Shown: in pieces, positions 33,660-44,308 of the stretch | Layout of the letters: each line of letters starts with the position of its first letter | Position numbering within the stretch: position 1 is the stretch's first letter | NCBI GenBank assembly: GCA_016286995.1 | Contig: JAEEVA010000004.1 | Span: 1-64,000 of the forward strand | Reading direction: 5' to 3' | Length of the DNA: 64,000 nucleotides | DNA from: Prevotella sp. | GTDB lineage: Bacteria; Bacteroidota; Bacteroidia; Bacteroidales; Bacteroidaceae | Position numbers and translations under genes: made by a program | Notes under the pieces: generated by a model | What the model was told of the DNA's origin: nothing | Seen by the model: only the letters and a program-made list of their open reading frames with translations | Databases searched by the model: none

Positions 33660-33700
33660 CACCCAAACTCATTGTTTGACATTAATATAAAGAGGTACAC

Positions 33701-34153
33701 ATGCGCTTTTTAGGTAATATAGAAGCAAAGACCGACGCCAAGGGACGCGCTTTCCTGCCCGCCGTCTTCCGTAAGCAGCTACAGGCTGGTGGGGAAGAGC
33801 GGTTGGTGATGCGAAAAGACGTGTTTCAGCCTTGCCTTGTACTCTATCCTGAAGGTGTGTGGAACGAACAGATGGACTTGATGCGCAGTCGACTGAACCG
33901 TTGGAACAAACAGCAACAACAAGTGTTCCGCCAGTTTGTCAGCGACGTGGAGCTACTAGTGCTGGACGGCAACGGCCGTTTCCTCATTCCCAAACGCTAC
34001 CAGCGTATGGCGGAGATAGACCAGGACATCAAGTTTGTAGGCATGGGCGATACGATAGAAATCTGGAGCAACAAGAAGTCGGAGGAAATGCAGATGAAAC
34101 CTGAAGACTTCGAAGCGGCACTAGAACAGTTAATGGGAGACGACGAAGGATGA
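33701..34153 (+). CDS. mraZ: MraZ, transcriptional regulator of the dcw cluster
   Basis: 150 residues. It contains two tandem AbrB-like SpoVT folds of the MraZ family: FLGNIEAKTDAKGRAFLPA...FRKQL in the first half and VELLVLDGNGRFLIPKRY in the second. MraZ forms a ring and binds direct repeats in its own promoter to repress the division and wall cluster. Candidate sites occur at 33617-33630. The stop overlaps the rsmH start (ATGA). Confidence 0.93.
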   Translation: MRFLGNIEAKTDAKGRAFLPAVFRKQLQAGGEERLVMRKDVFQPCLVLYPEGVWNEQMDLMRSRLNRWNKQQQQVFRQFVSDVELLVLDGNGRFLIPKRYQRMAEIDQDIKFVGMGDTIEIWSNKKSEEMQMKPEDFEAALEQLMGDDEG

Positions 34154-35088
34154 CGATGATGGCTGAGACATATCATATTCCTGTTCTCTTGATGGAGAGC
34201 GTCGACGGGCTGGATATCCAGCCCGACGGCATTTACGTAGACGTAACCTTTGGCGGTGGAGGTCATTCGCGTGAAATCCTATCACGTCTCGGTAAGAGGG
34301 GCCATCTGTACAGTTTCGACCAAGATGCCGATGCCGAGAAAAACATGGTCTGCGATGACAGATTTACTTTCGTTAGAAGCAACTTTAGGTATGTAAAACA
34401 GTGGATGCAATACTATGGTGTTGAAAAAATAGACGGTCTGTTGGGCGATTTGGGTGTGTCAAGCCACCATTTCGATGATGAAACGCGTGGTTTTTCATTC
34501 CGTTTTGACGCACCACTCGATATGCGCATGAACAAACGGGCAGGACTGACGGCGGCAGAGGTGCTAAACAACTACACTGAAGACCAGCTAGCTAATGTTT
34601 TTTACTTGTATGGTGAATTGAAGAATGCCCGCAGACTGGCTGCCTGTATAGTCAAAGCCCGTCAGCAGAAACACGTAGAAACCACAGGTCAGTTGCTCAG
34701 CGTGTTGGGCATCGAAACTGAACAGGATAATTGTCTGTTGTTCATTCTCAACTCTCAATTGAAAAAGGACATGGCACGCCTATTTCAGGCTCTGCGCATC
34801 GAGGTTAACCACGAGATGGATGCTCTTCGCGACATGCTAAGAGGTACAACTGAACTACTTCGTGAAGGTGGCCGACTGAGCATCATCACCTACCATTCAC
34901 TGGAAGACCGGATTGTAAAAAATGTTATGAAGGCTGGTAATGTAGAAGGGAAAGTGGAACAGGACTTTTTTGGTCGCATGTCCACACCCTTCCGGCTAGT
35001 GAATAAGGTGACAACACCTAGTGACGAGGAACTGCAGCGCAATCCTCGAAGCCGTAGTGCCAAATTAAGAATTGCAGAGAAGATATAA
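34150..35088 (+). CDS. rsmH: 16S rRNA (cytosine(1402)-N4)-methyltransferase RsmH
   Basis: 312 residues (a later ATG at 34159 is possible). Class I methyltransferase motifs: DVTFGGGGHS, the motif LYSFDQDADA, GLLGDLGVSSHHFD and the family-specific segment RGFSFRFDAPLDMRMN. A C-terminal SLEDRIVKN and NPRSRSAKLR complete the pattern. It methylates C1402 in the ribosomal P site. Starts within the mraZ stop codon, indicating translational coupling. Confidence 0.95.
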   Translation: MTMMAETYHIPVLLMESVDGLDIQPDGIYVDVTFGGGGHSREILSRLGKRGHLYSFDQDADAEKNMVCDDRFTFVRSNFRYVKQWMQYYGVEKIDGLLGDLGVSSHHFDDETRGFSFRFDAPLDMRMNKRAGLTAAEVLNNYTEDQLANVFYLYGELKNARRLAACIVKARQQKHVETTGQLLSVLGIETEQDNCLLFILNSQLKKDMARLFQALRIEVNHEMDALRDMLRGTTELLREGGRLSIITYHSLEDRIVKNVMKAGNVEGKVEQDFFGRMSTPFRLVNKVTTPSDEELQRNPRSRSAKLRIAEKI

Positions 35089-35114
35089 GTACAACGATTG
35101 GTTAATAGAGCAAG

Positions 35115-35591
35115 ATGGAAGAAGAGCAGAAGAATGAAGTGGAGCTGACCATTGATAAACCTTTGGTCGAAGAGCCTGCTACCGACGAGAATCCAGAAGC
35201 AAAGGAGACTCTGAAGGAAACCATTCAGAAAATCAAGGAGAGTGCCCGCGAAGAAGATCCCAAGCCTTCGTCACAACTCAACCTGCGTACTATTCTGGGT
35301 GGTGATCTGCTGACTACGGAGATGGTACGCTCTCAAATTTGGCTCTTTATCCTGGTGGTTGGCTTTGCCATTGCTTATGTAGCCTTCCGCTATCAGTGCC
35401 AGCAAGACATGCTGACCATCGACCGCTTGGAAAACGAATTGAGGGATGCCAAATACAGGGCATTGTCGTCAAGCAGTATGCTGACCGAAAAATGTCGCGA
35501 AAGTCATGTACTGGAAGTGCTGAAGCAGAACAGGGATTCGCTGTTGCATCAGGCCGACCAGCCGCCATATATTATTGAAATTGAGAACTAA
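35115..35591 (+). CDS. ftsL: FtsL-like division protein
   Basis: 158 residues. An acidic, Glu/Lys-rich cytoplasmic N-terminus of about 75 residues precedes one membrane helix (IWLFILVVGFAIAYVAF, about 75-94) and a short periplasmic coiled coil (DRLENELRDAKYRALSSSSM). This topology and its position between rsmH and ftsI identify the Bacteroidetes FtsL-like protein; sequence similarity to E. coli FtsL is low, as usual. The long N-terminal extension is typical of the group. It should be part of the FtsQLB-type complex that controls septal synthesis; no ftsB is in the cluster. Confidence 0.8.
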   Translation: MEEEQKNEVELTIDKPLVEEPATDENPEAKETLKETIQKIKESAREEDPKPSSQLNLRTILGGDLLTTEMVRSQIWLFILVVGFAIAYVAFRYQCQQDMLTIDRLENELRDAKYRALSSSSMLTEKCRESHVLEVLKQNRDSLLHQADQPPYIIEIEN

Positions 35592-35608
35592 GAATAAGCT
35601 GTTTAGAA

Positions 35609-37747
35609 TTGAGCAAGTTTGACAACGAAAAAGTAATGCCTCGCTACATGGCTATAGCCGTGGTGCTGACGCTCATCGGAATTGCCGTCATTGGCAAGGC
35701 CCTTTATATCATGACTGCCAAAAAGCAGTATTGGACAGAGGTAGCCAACCGACTGAAACGCGACTCTGTGAGCGTGAAACCTACACGTGGCAATATCCTG
35801 AGTTGTGACGAACAACTGATGGCAACATCCATTCCGGAGTATAAGATCTTCATGGACTTTCAGGCTTCAGCTTTTGAGAAGGACTCGCTGTGGTTGGATA
35901 AGTTGGACAGTGTGTGTGATGGACTTAACAAAATATTCCCACAACGCTCGGCTGAAGAATTCAAGGCATTGTTGGAAGAGGGACGCCATAAGCCACAGAA
36001 AAACGGCAGTGTAGGAGCACGCTGGTGGAACATCTGGCCACGACGCATCGACTATAACACATTTATGGAAGTGAAAGCCCTACCCTTCTTTAACATGCCT
36101 CGTTACAAAAGTGGATTCTGTTGGGAAGAGTTCAATTCACGCCGTCGCCCATTTGGTTCACTGGCCCAACGCGTTATTGGAGGACTTATGTTAGCCTCTG
36201 ATTCCGCTTATTTTGGACTGGAAATGTCATATGATAGCATACTGCGTGGCACACCTGGCATCACAGGCCGACGCAAAGTGCTTAACAAATATATGAACAT
36301 CCCCGTAACAATGCCCATTGATGGCTGTGATATAGTGACTACCATTGATGTGAATATGCAAGACTTGGCCGAACGTGCCTTATTGGATGAACTCAAATTG
36401 CCAGAGGTGAATGGAGAAATGGGGGTGGCCATCCTCATGGAAGTGGCGACGGGCGACATCAAGGCTATGGTGAATATGATACGTACAAATGACAAAGAAG
36501 GAAATCCCCACTATATCGAAGCTGTCAATTCGGCCATGAGCTACCGCTGTGAACCTGGATCCGTATTTAAAACGGCTTCTATTCTAGTGGCTTTGGACGA
36601 TCAGGTGCTGGGCAAAAATCCCAAGGACACCAGTTACATTATTCATACAGGAAGTGGTGTGATGCCGATGTACGGTCGTGAGATGAAAGATCACAACTGG
36701 CGTCGCGGAGGCTATGGCGACATCAATGTAGCTCGTTCGCTGGAGGTTAGTTCAAATGTGGGTGTCAGTCATGTTATCGACAAGTTCTACCACAACGAAG
36801 CAGAACGCTATGTCAAGGGACTCTACCGCATTGGTATCGGTGAAGACCTAAAGCTACAAAATGTACTGCCTGGCTACCGCGCGCCCATTATCCGCATGCC
36901 AAAACGTAAGAAAAACGGACGTTATGATGACAATTGGTATGCAACCACACTACCCTGGATGTCAATAGGTTATGAGACTCAGATCGCACCTATCAACACC
37001 GTCACATTCTATAATGCCATTGCCAACAATGGCACGATGATGCGTCCACGTTTTGTCAAAAAAGTGATGAAAAACGGTGTTACCATCAAGGAATTTCCAC
37101 CCGAAGTCATCAAAAACAGCATAGCCCGCCCTGAGGCCATCAAAACTATACAAACTATTTTGGAACATGTGGTTAGTCAGGGCTTGGGACGCAAGGCTGG
37201 TTCAAAGCTGTTCAAAGTGGCAGGTAAAACTGGTACGGCACAAGTGTCGCAGGGTAAATCAGGCTATAAGAGTGGAACTGTTCAGTATTGGTTGTCGTTT
37301 GCCGGTTTTTTCCCCGCTGATAATCCGCTCTATACATGTATCGTATGCATTAAGAAATCTGGGCTGCCTGCTTCTGGAGGCGGTATGAGTGGTGTCGTAT
37401 TCCACCATATCTCTGAAGGAGTCATGGCCCGTCACTTGAAGCTGAGTATAGACGATGCTCACGACGAACGCTCAGAGGCCATTCCTCAAGTTAAAGAAGG
37501 CGACACAAAATCTGCCAGCATGATACTTAACAAGCTTGGTATCAACAAGGATGTATCAGCGCCTAAGAAATACGCCAAGAATGTAACTCCGGACGTAACT
37601 GGCATGGGCGCAAAGGATGCGGTCTATCAGATGGAGATCAGGGGATTGAAAGTAAAGTTGCATGGACGCGGTAAAGTCAAGCGACAGAGCTATCCGGCAG
37701 GGAAAGCCGTTGTCAAAGGTGCCGAGTGTGTACTGACATTGGAATAA
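35609..37747 (+). CDS. ftsI: penicillin-binding protein 3 / FtsI-type septal transpeptidase with PASTA domain
   Basis: 712 residues from the TTG at 35609; an ATG at 35636 is an alternative start that would keep the membrane anchor. One N-terminal membrane helix, a PBP dimer domain (starting RGNILSCDEQLMATS), and a transpeptidase domain with SVFK near residue 317, SSN near 380 and KTG near 539. A single PASTA domain forms the C-terminus (about 645-712). It crosslinks septal peptidoglycan and is the target of beta-lactams. In the dcw operon after ftsL, 17-bp gap. Confidence 0.93.
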   Translation: MSKFDNEKVMPRYMAIAVVLTLIGIAVIGKALYIMTAKKQYWTEVANRLKRDSVSVKPTRGNILSCDEQLMATSIPEYKIFMDFQASAFEKDSLWLDKLDSVCDGLNKIFPQRSAEEFKALLEEGRHKPQKNGSVGARWWNIWPRRIDYNTFMEVKALPFFNMPRYKSGFCWEEFNSRRRPFGSLAQRVIGGLMLASDSAYFGLEMSYDSILRGTPGITGRRKVLNKYMNIPVTMPIDGCDIVTTIDVNMQDLAERALLDELKLPEVNGEMGVAILMEVATGDIKAMVNMIRTNDKEGNPHYIEAVNSAMSYRCEPGSVFKTASILVALDDQVLGKNPKDTSYIIHTGSGVMPMYGREMKDHNWRRGGYGDINVARSLEVSSNVGVSHVIDKFYHNEAERYVKGLYRIGIGEDLKLQNVLPGYRAPIIRMPKRKKNGRYDDNWYATTLPWMSIGYETQIAPINTVTFYNAIANNGTMMRPRFVKKVMKNGVTIKEFPPEVIKNSIARPEAIKTIQTILEHVVSQGLGRKAGSKLFKVAGKTGTAQVSQGKSGYKSGTVQYWLSFAGFFPADNPLYTCIVCIKKSGLPASGGGMSGVVFHHISEGVMARHLKLSIDDAHDERSEAIPQVKEGDTKSASMILNKLGINKDVSAPKKYAKNVTPDVTGMGAKDAVYQMEIRGLKVKLHGRGKVKRQSYPAGKAVVKGAECVLTLE

Positions 37748-37786
37748 AGAAGGAATAAATTAACCACTAATATATAATATAGGTAT

Positions 37787-39247
37787 ATGAGACTGAGAGA
37801 ACTGCTGAAATATGTGAAGCCCATCAGTATTATTGGTGATGCTGATGTTGATATCAGTGGTGTAAACATTGACTCGCGGAAAATAGAGAGGGGACATTTG
37901 TTTGTAGCCATCAAAGGTACTCAGACAGATGGGCACCGCTTTATTGCCAAAGCGCTTGACATGGGGGCCATTGCCGTGTTGTGTGAAGACTTGCCGGATG
38001 GTGAAAACAGGAAGGACGGTGTGACATACGTGGAAGTGGCTTCTACGGAAGAGGTGGTAGGACCTGTCGCTACCGTGTTCTATGGTGAGCCGTCAACAAA
38101 GCTAAAACTCGTGGGTGTAACAGGAACCAACGGCAAGACCACCATTGCCACCTTATTATATAATATGTTCCGCAAGATGGGACACCGCTGTGGGCTGCTG
38201 TCGACCGTCTGCAACTATATTGAAAGCGAAGCTGTTGCCGCCGACCATACCACCCCCGATCCCATTGAGTTGAACAAACTGCTGGCCAGGATGGTGGATG
38301 CAGGATGCGAGTATGCTTTCATGGAGTGTTCCAGTCATGCCATCGCTCAGAAACGTATTGGAGGGTTGGTGTTTGCTGGTGGCCTGTTCACCAATTTGAC
38401 ACGAGATCATCTAGACTATCACAAGACTTTCGAAAACTATCGTGATGCAAAAAAAGAATTCTTTGATTTGCTGCCAAAGGACGCTTTTGCCATTACCAAT
38501 GCCGATGATAAGAACGGCCTGTTTATGGTCCAAAATACAAAGGCTACGGTGAAGACATACAGCATACGAACAATGGCCGACTTTAAGGCACGCATCATTG
38601 AGTGTCACTTTGAGGGTATGTATTTGGAGATAGATGGTCGCGAGGTTGGTGTACAGTTTATCGGGAAATTTAATGTATCGAACTTGCTGGCTGTTTATGG
38701 TGCCGCCGTCATGTTAGGCAAACAACCAGAGGACATTCTAGTGGTGCTGAGTACGCTGAAGAGTGTGGCAGGACGATTGGAACCCATTCGCTCGAAAGAG
38801 GGTGTGACAGCTGTCGTCGACTATGCTCACACCCCCGATGCTCTGGAAAATGTGCTCAATGCCATTCACGAGGTGCTCGACGGCAAACAAGGACGGGTTA
38901 TTACTGTATGCGGCGCTGGTGGCAACCGTGACAAAGGAAAACGTCCGTTGATGGCCCAAGAGGCTGTCAAACAGAGTGACCGTGTCATTATCACCAGCGA
39001 CAATCCCCGTTTTGAGGAACCTCAGGATATCATCAACGACATGCTAGCGGGACTCGACCAGAAACAGATGAAGAAAGTTGTCAGCATTGTAGATCGCAAG
39101 GAGGCCATCAAGACGGCAGCCATGCTAGCCCAAAAGGGCGATGTCATTCTCATAGCCGGAAAGGGACATGAAGACTATCAGGAGATCAAGGGTGTAAAGC
39201 ATCATTTCGATGACAGAGAAGTAGTGAGAGAGATTTTCCAGTCGTAA
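37787..39247 (+). CDS. murE: UDP-MurNAc-L-Ala-D-Glu:meso-diaminopimelate ligase MurE
   Basis: 486 residues. The P-loop TGTNGKTT is at about residues 112-119, the carbamylated-lysine region follows the middle domain, and the DNPR motif at about 404-407 indicates use of meso-diaminopimelate rather than lysine. It adds the third residue of the peptidoglycan stem in the cytoplasm using ATP. murF is not next to it: the following gene is mraY. Confidence 0.95.
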   Translation: MRLRELLKYVKPISIIGDADVDISGVNIDSRKIERGHLFVAIKGTQTDGHRFIAKALDMGAIAVLCEDLPDGENRKDGVTYVEVASTEEVVGPVATVFYGEPSTKLKLVGVTGTNGKTTIATLLYNMFRKMGHRCGLLSTVCNYIESEAVAADHTTPDPIELNKLLARMVDAGCEYAFMECSSHAIAQKRIGGLVFAGGLFTNLTRDHLDYHKTFENYRDAKKEFFDLLPKDAFAITNADDKNGLFMVQNTKATVKTYSIRTMADFKARIIECHFEGMYLEIDGREVGVQFIGKFNVSNLLAVYGAAVMLGKQPEDILVVLSTLKSVAGRLEPIRSKEGVTAVVDYAHTPDALENVLNAIHEVLDGKQGRVITVCGAGGNRDKGKRPLMAQEAVKQSDRVIITSDNPRFEEPQDIINDMLAGLDQKQMKKVVSIVDRKEAIKTAAMLAQKGDVILIAGKGHEDYQEIKGVKHHFDDREVVREIFQS

Positions 39248-39271
39248 CAATATATTAACCTTATACAACAT

Positions 39272-40543
39272 ATGCTATACTATATCTTTAGATTCTTAGA
39301 ACAATACGACATTCCTGGCGCTCACATCTGGTCGTATATCTCATTCCGCTCTCTGCTGGCACTTATCATGTCGTTGCTTATCTCGGCATGGTTTGGAGAG
39401 TATTTTATCAAATGGATGAAAAAACGTAACATTGCCGAAACAGCACGGGACCCCAATATCGACCCGTTCGGTGAGCAGAAGAAGGGGGTACCCACTATGG
39501 GCGGTATTATCATTATTGTCAGCATTCTAATTCCCGTACTGCTGTTAGGCAGAATGCGTAACATCTACCTGCTTCTCATGATCGGCACCACACTGTGGTT
39601 GGGATTCCTTGGATTCATGGATGACTATATCAAAATTTTCCGTAAGAACAAGGAAGGCTTGAAAGGATTCTACAAAATTGTCGGACAGGTCAGCATTGGG
39701 TTCATTGTGGGATTGACCCTTTGGCTCAGTCCGGATGCCGTCGTTAGGGAGAATGTGTCGGAAGCAAAACAAAATCAGGAGATTGTCATCAAGCACAAAT
39801 CGGAAGCCGTAAAATCGTTACAGACCACTATTCCCTTTATCAAGAACCATAATCTGAACTATTCTGATGTTATGGCGTTCCTTGGGAAGCATAAGGTCGC
39901 CGCAGGTTGGGTGCTATTTGTCATCATGACAATTATTGTTGTCACCGCAGTATCGAACGGCGCCAATCTGAACGACGGCATGGATGGCATGTGTGCCGGC
40001 AATTCCGCCGTCATCGGGGTTGCGCTATTGGTGTTTGCATATATATCATCACACATCGTATATGCTGCCTATTTCGATATCATGTACATACCAGGCTCAC
40101 AGGAACTGGTAGTATTCCTCAGTGCCTTTATCGGAGCAATGATAGGATTTTTGTGGTACAATGCCTACCCAGCACAAGTATTTATGGGCGATACCGGTTC
40201 GCTGACCATAGGTGGAATTATTGGTGTCTGCGCGGTGATTATCCACAAAGAGCTGATGCTTCCCGTGCTGTGTGGCATCTTCTTCATAGAAAGTCTAAGC
40301 GTCATCATTCAGACGCAGTGGTTTAAAATACAGAAACGCAAAGGACGCCGTGTCCGAATATTCCGTGCGACCCCCATCCATGACACATTCCGTCGACTTG
40401 ACTCACAGCTCGACGCTACCAGCACTTATGTTCTGAAGGGATGGCCACATCGTCCGTTCCATGAGTCGAAAATCACCATTCGTTTCTGGATAACAACCAT
40501 TATATTAGCTGCATTAACAATTATAACGCTCAAGATAAGATGA
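39272..40543 (+). CDS. mraY: phospho-MurNAc-pentapeptide transferase MraY
   Basis: 423 residues, with ten predicted membrane helices. Motifs include KKGVPTMGGIII, the DDYIKIFRKNKEGLKG stretch, NGANLNDGMDGM and the Mg-binding FMGDTGSL. It makes lipid I on the inner membrane from UDP-MurNAc-pentapeptide and undecaprenyl phosphate. A hydrophilic insertion of about 45 residues (roughly 165-210) is usual in Bacteroidetes MraY. Overlaps the murD start by 4 bp (ATGA). Confidence 0.96.
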   Translation: MLYYIFRFLEQYDIPGAHIWSYISFRSLLALIMSLLISAWFGEYFIKWMKKRNIAETARDPNIDPFGEQKKGVPTMGGIIIIVSILIPVLLLGRMRNIYLLLMIGTTLWLGFLGFMDDYIKIFRKNKEGLKGFYKIVGQVSIGFIVGLTLWLSPDAVVRENVSEAKQNQEIVIKHKSEAVKSLQTTIPFIKNHNLNYSDVMAFLGKHKVAAGWVLFVIMTIIVVTAVSNGANLNDGMDGMCAGNSAVIGVALLVFAYISSHIVYAAYFDIMYIPGSQELVVFLSAFIGAMIGFLWYNAYPAQVFMGDTGSLTIGGIIGVCAVIIHKELMLPVLCGIFFIESLSVIIQTQWFKIQKRKGRRVRIFRATPIHDTFRRLDSQLDATSTYVLKGWPHRPFHESKITIRFWITTIILAALTIITLKIR

Positions 40544-41871
40544 AGAGAATCGTCATATTAGGTGCCGGAGAAAGCGGAGCAGGAGCTGCCGTGTTGGCAA
40601 AAAAACAGGGTTTCGACGTGTTTGTATCAGACATGTCGAAGATTAACGATAAGTATAAGAGAATGCTGGACGACCGTCATATCAGTTGGGAGGAAGGACA
40701 GCATACGGAAGAAAAAATTCTGAATGCCGACGAAGTCATCAAGAGTCCGGGCATTCCTGATACGGCTCCCATGATTGTGAAAATCAAAGAAAAGGGTATA
40801 CACATCATCAGCGAGATAGAGTTTGCCGGACGCTATACCACATCGAAAATGATATGCATCACGGGGTCAAACGGTAAGACTACCACAACGAGTCTGATCT
40901 ATCATATATTCAAAGAGGCAGGCTATGATGCAGGGTTAGCTGGTAACATTGGAAACTCGCTTGCTCTACAGGTTGCTGAGGAACCCCATGAATACTACAT
41001 TATCGAACTGAGTTCATTCCAACTTGACAATATGTACGACTTCCGAGCAAATATTGCCATCCTACTCAACATCACTCCTGACCATTTGGATCGCTATGAC
41101 TTCAAGATGCAGAACTATGTCGACGCCAAGATGCGAATCATCCAGAATCAAACATCTAACGATGCATTCGTCTATTGGAACGACGACCCAGTCATCAAGA
41201 GCGAACTGGAGAAATACCATATTCAGGCCATACAATATCCATTCTCTGAACTCAAGGAAAAGGGTAGCATCGGCTACATAGAAGAAGGCCAATACAAGAT
41301 AGAACGCCCTACGCCATTCAATATGGAACAGGAGTCACTTAGTCTGACGGGTAAGCATAACATTTACAATTCATTGGCAGCAGGTATTGCCTCCAATATC
41401 GCTGGTATTAAAAAGGAGGTCATCCGTAAATCGCTGAGTGACTTCCCTGGGGTGGAACACCGTCTGGAGAAGGTGTGTGTTGTTCGTGGCGTACAATATA
41501 TCAACGACTCAAAGGCCACTAATGTTGATGCCTGCTGGTATGCCTTGGAGTCTATGAAGAACAAGACCATTCTGATTATCGGCGGCAAGGACAAGGGCAA
41601 CGACTATGAACCCATCAAGTCTTTGGTGCGCGAGAAATGTGCCGCACTGGTCTATCTGGGTGCTGACAATCAAAAATTGCACGAAAACTTTGACGCATTA
41701 GGCATACCTGTTCGCGACACACATTCCATGAAAGAGTGCATAGAAGCTTGCTACGAACTGGCTGAACCTGGCATGACGGTATTGCTCTCACCCTGCTGTG
41801 CATCATTCGACCTTTTCAAAAATATGGAAGACCGAGGTGAGCAGTTCAAGACTTTGGCAAGGGCTTTATAA
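40540..41871 (+). CDS. murD: UDP-MurNAc-L-alanine:D-glutamate ligase MurD
   Basis: 443 residues. The N-terminal Rossmann-like start ILGAGESGAGAA, the ATP loop TGSNGKTTTTS near residue 108 and the EHRLEKV and NDSKATN motifs identify MurD. It adds D-glutamate, supplied by the MurI product, to UDP-MurNAc-L-alanine. Start codon overlaps the mraY stop. Length is normal; the ATP-binding loop and the C-terminal domain are intact. ftsW follows after 32 bp. Confidence 0.95.
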   Translation: MKRIVILGAGESGAGAAVLAKKQGFDVFVSDMSKINDKYKRMLDDRHISWEEGQHTEEKILNADEVIKSPGIPDTAPMIVKIKEKGIHIISEIEFAGRYTTSKMICITGSNGKTTTTSLIYHIFKEAGYDAGLAGNIGNSLALQVAEEPHEYYIIELSSFQLDNMYDFRANIAILLNITPDHLDRYDFKMQNYVDAKMRIIQNQTSNDAFVYWNDDPVIKSELEKYHIQAIQYPFSELKEKGSIGYIEEGQYKIERPTPFNMEQESLSLTGKHNIYNSLAAGIASNIAGIKKEVIRKSLSDFPGVEHRLEKVCVVRGVQYINDSKATNVDACWYALESMKNKTILIIGGKDKGNDYEPIKSLVREKCAALVYLGADNQKLHENFDALGIPVRDTHSMKECIEACYELAEPGMTVLLSPCCASFDLFKNMEDRGEQFKTLARAL

Positions 41872-41903
41872 GTGGAAAGATAATCATTTGTTAACGCTGT
41901 AAT

Positions 41904-43154
41904 ATGAACCATAAAATAGGCAGAATCTTCAAAGGCGACAAAGTCATCTGGATGGTATTCTTCTTCCTCTGCATGATTAGTGTCGTGGAAGTCTTTTCCG
42001 CTTCCAGTGGATTGACATACAAGAGCCAAAACTATATCGGCCCCATCGTCTATCACGCCGGTACCATCATTTTCGGTGTCGTCGTGGCCGTCATCACACT
42101 CAATATACCATGTCGTTATTTCAAGCTGATGACACCATTTCTACTATTGGTCAGCGCATTCACCCTTTTGTGGGTACTGGTTGCTGGTACAAAAGTAGGA
42201 GATGCCGGACGATGGATTAACCTGTTTGGTTTCACATTCCAGCCCTCCGAGATTGCCAAGGGAACCATCGTATTGGCCGTAGCTCAGATACTTGCAGCCA
42301 TGCAGCGAGAAAACGGTGCTGACAAGAAAGCTTTCAAATGGATTTTGTGGATTACTCTTCCTGCCTGTCTACTTATTGGACTGGAAAACCTATCTACGGC
42401 GGCAATGCTGTTTGCTGTGGTCTTTATAATGATGTTTATCGGACTAGTTCCCATGCGACAGTTAGGCAAACTGGCTGGTATCATTATCGCAATTGGTTTT
42501 GCTGCTTTCTTCCTGATTATGCTAGTAGGACACGATCTCAGTGAAGAAGAAAAACAACTGACAAAAACAGAGCAGATAGACCAGCCCAAAAAGGAAAAGA
42601 ATTTTGTGGAGAAAATGTTCCATCGTGCCGACACCTGGAAAAGTCGCATCATGAAATTCAGTAAGCCCAAACCTACCCCAAAAGAATACGACCTTGATAA
42701 AGACGCTCAAGTGGCTCATGCCAATATTGCTATCGTATCAAGTGGCATTATGGGGAAAGGCCCTGGTAAGTCTACAGAACGTGACTTCCTTGCCCAAGCG
42801 TTTTCCGATTTCATCTATGCCATCATCATAGAAGAGTTAGGAATTATCGGTGCATTTGCTGTTGCTTTTCTTTATGTCGTACTTCTCTATCGTACAGCAC
42901 GTATAGCAAGTCGCTGTGAAAACAATTTTCCGGCATTCTTGGCTATGGGACTCGCCCTACTGCTGGTTGTTCAAGCCACTTTTAACATGATGGTGGCCGT
43001 TGGACTGGCTCCTGTTACTGGACAACCATTGCCGCTTATCTCGAAAGGTGGTACGTCAACTATCATCAATTGTGCTTACATTGGAACCATTTTGAGCGTC
43101 AGTCGGTCAGCCAAAATAAAGAAAAATAAAGAAATCGTACCAGAAATGGCGTAG
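41904..43154 (+). CDS. ftsW: FtsW, septal SEDS glycosyltransferase
   Basis: 416 residues with about ten membrane helices of the SEDS family. Motifs include GDAGRWINL, FQPSEIAKG and, near the end, GLAPVTGQPLPLISKGGTST. It polymerises lipid II at the septum together with the FtsI transpeptidase. The long loop between helices (about 215-275), rich in Lys and Glu, is a usual feature of Bacteroidetes members. Confidence 0.94.
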   Translation: MNHKIGRIFKGDKVIWMVFFFLCMISVVEVFSASSGLTYKSQNYIGPIVYHAGTIIFGVVVAVITLNIPCRYFKLMTPFLLLVSAFTLLWVLVAGTKVGDAGRWINLFGFTFQPSEIAKGTIVLAVAQILAAMQRENGADKKAFKWILWITLPACLLIGLENLSTAAMLFAVVFIMMFIGLVPMRQLGKLAGIIIAIGFAAFFLIMLVGHDLSEEEKQLTKTEQIDQPKKEKNFVEKMFHRADTWKSRIMKFSKPKPTPKEYDLDKDAQVAHANIAIVSSGIMGKGPGKSTERDFLAQAFSDFIYAIIIEELGIIGAFAVAFLYVVLLYRTARIASRCENNFPAFLAMGLALLLVVQATFNMMVAVGLAPVTGQPLPLISKGGTSTIINCAYIGTILSVSRSAKIKKNKEIVPEMA

Positions 43155-43203
43155 ATTGATAGAAAATGATTAATTTTGCAGTCATATTTAACGTATAAAG
43201 TAT

Positions 43204-44307
43204 ATGAACGACGAATTAAGAGTGATTATCAGTGGCGGTGGTACTGGAGGACATATCTTTCCTGCTGTGTCAATAGCCAATGCTATAAAAGTATTGAGAC
43301 CGGATGCCAAAATCCTATTTGTCGGTGCTTTGGGGCGTATGGAAATGCAGCGCGTTCCTGCTGCAGGCTATGACATTAAGGGGCTGCCCATTGAGGGTTT
43401 CGACCGTAAACACCTACTGAAGAACATCAAGGTACTCTTTAAGATCTGGAAAAGTCAGCGTATGGCAAAACAAATCATCAAGGACTTCCGCCCACAGGTA
43501 GCTGTCGGTGTTGGCGGCTACGCCAGTGGCCCTACGCTGAACATGGCTGCGGCCAAAGGTATTCCCTGCTTGTTACAGGAGCAAAACTCTTACGCCGGTG
43601 TCACCAATAAACTTTTAGCTAAAAAGGCTGCCAAAATCTGTGTTGCTTACGAGGGTATGGAGCGTTTCTTCCCTGCCGAGAAGATTATGCTCACTGGTAA
43701 TCCTGTCCGTCAGCAATTACTTGAGACAACCATTACACATGATGAAGCCGTACGTTCTTTCGGCTTAGACCCTATAAAAAAAACTATCCTTTTGGTAGGT
43801 GGTAGCCTTGGGGCTCGAACTATTAATGAGAGTATACTCTCACACCTCGATCTCATTAAGGGCTGCGACGTACAGTTCATTTGGCAGACTGGTAAATACT
43901 ATAGCGCAGAGATTAGTGAACGGCTGAAAGGCCAGGAAATTCTCAACATGAAAGTTACCGACTTTATTACTGATATGGGTGCCGCCTACAAAGCAGCCGA
44001 CCTGGTTATAAGCCGGGCAGGTGCAGGCAGCATCAGTGAATTTTGTTTGCTGGGCAAGCCTGTCATTTTGGTTCCGTCGCCCAATGTGGCTGAGGATCAT
44101 CAAACCAAGAATGCATTTGCTCTAGTCAACAAGCAAGCAGCCCTTTACGTCAAGGACGCCGAAGCAGCTAAATTGCTGTTGCCATTGGCTATCGAAAGTG
44201 TCAACAACAGTGCCACTCTTAAGAGTCTGCACGATAACATCCTGCAGATGGCGCTTCCAAATTCTGCTGAAATCATTGCTAAAGAAGTGATTAAACTTGC
44301 TCAATAA
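43204..44307 (+). CDS. murG: MurG, lipid II synthase
   Basis: 367 residues. Two-domain GT28 fold with the N-terminal GGGTGGHIFPA loop, VGVGGYASGP, LLVGGSLGAR and SRAGAGSISEFCLLGKP motifs. It transfers GlcNAc from UDP-GlcNAc to lipid I on the inner face of the membrane. One base separates its stop from the murC ATG. Confidence 0.96.
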   Translation: MNDELRVIISGGGTGGHIFPAVSIANAIKVLRPDAKILFVGALGRMEMQRVPAAGYDIKGLPIEGFDRKHLLKNIKVLFKIWKSQRMAKQIIKDFRPQVAVGVGGYASGPTLNMAAAKGIPCLLQEQNSYAGVTNKLLAKKAAKICVAYEGMERFFPAEKIMLTGNPVRQQLLETTITHDEAVRSFGLDPIKKTILLVGGSLGARTINESILSHLDLIKGCDVQFIWQTGKYYSAEISERLKGQEILNMKVTDFITDMGAAYKAADLVISRAGAGSISEFCLLGKPVILVPSPNVAEDHQTKNAFALVNKQAALYVKDAEAAKLLLPLAIESVNNSATLKSLHDNILQMALPNSAEIIAKEVIKLAQ

Positions 44308-44308
44308 G

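Noticed and set aside
37748..39271. Missing murF in the dcw cluster as an anomaly
   Set aside because: The order mraZ to ftsZ without murF and ddl is what I recall for Bacteroidales, so it is ordinary.
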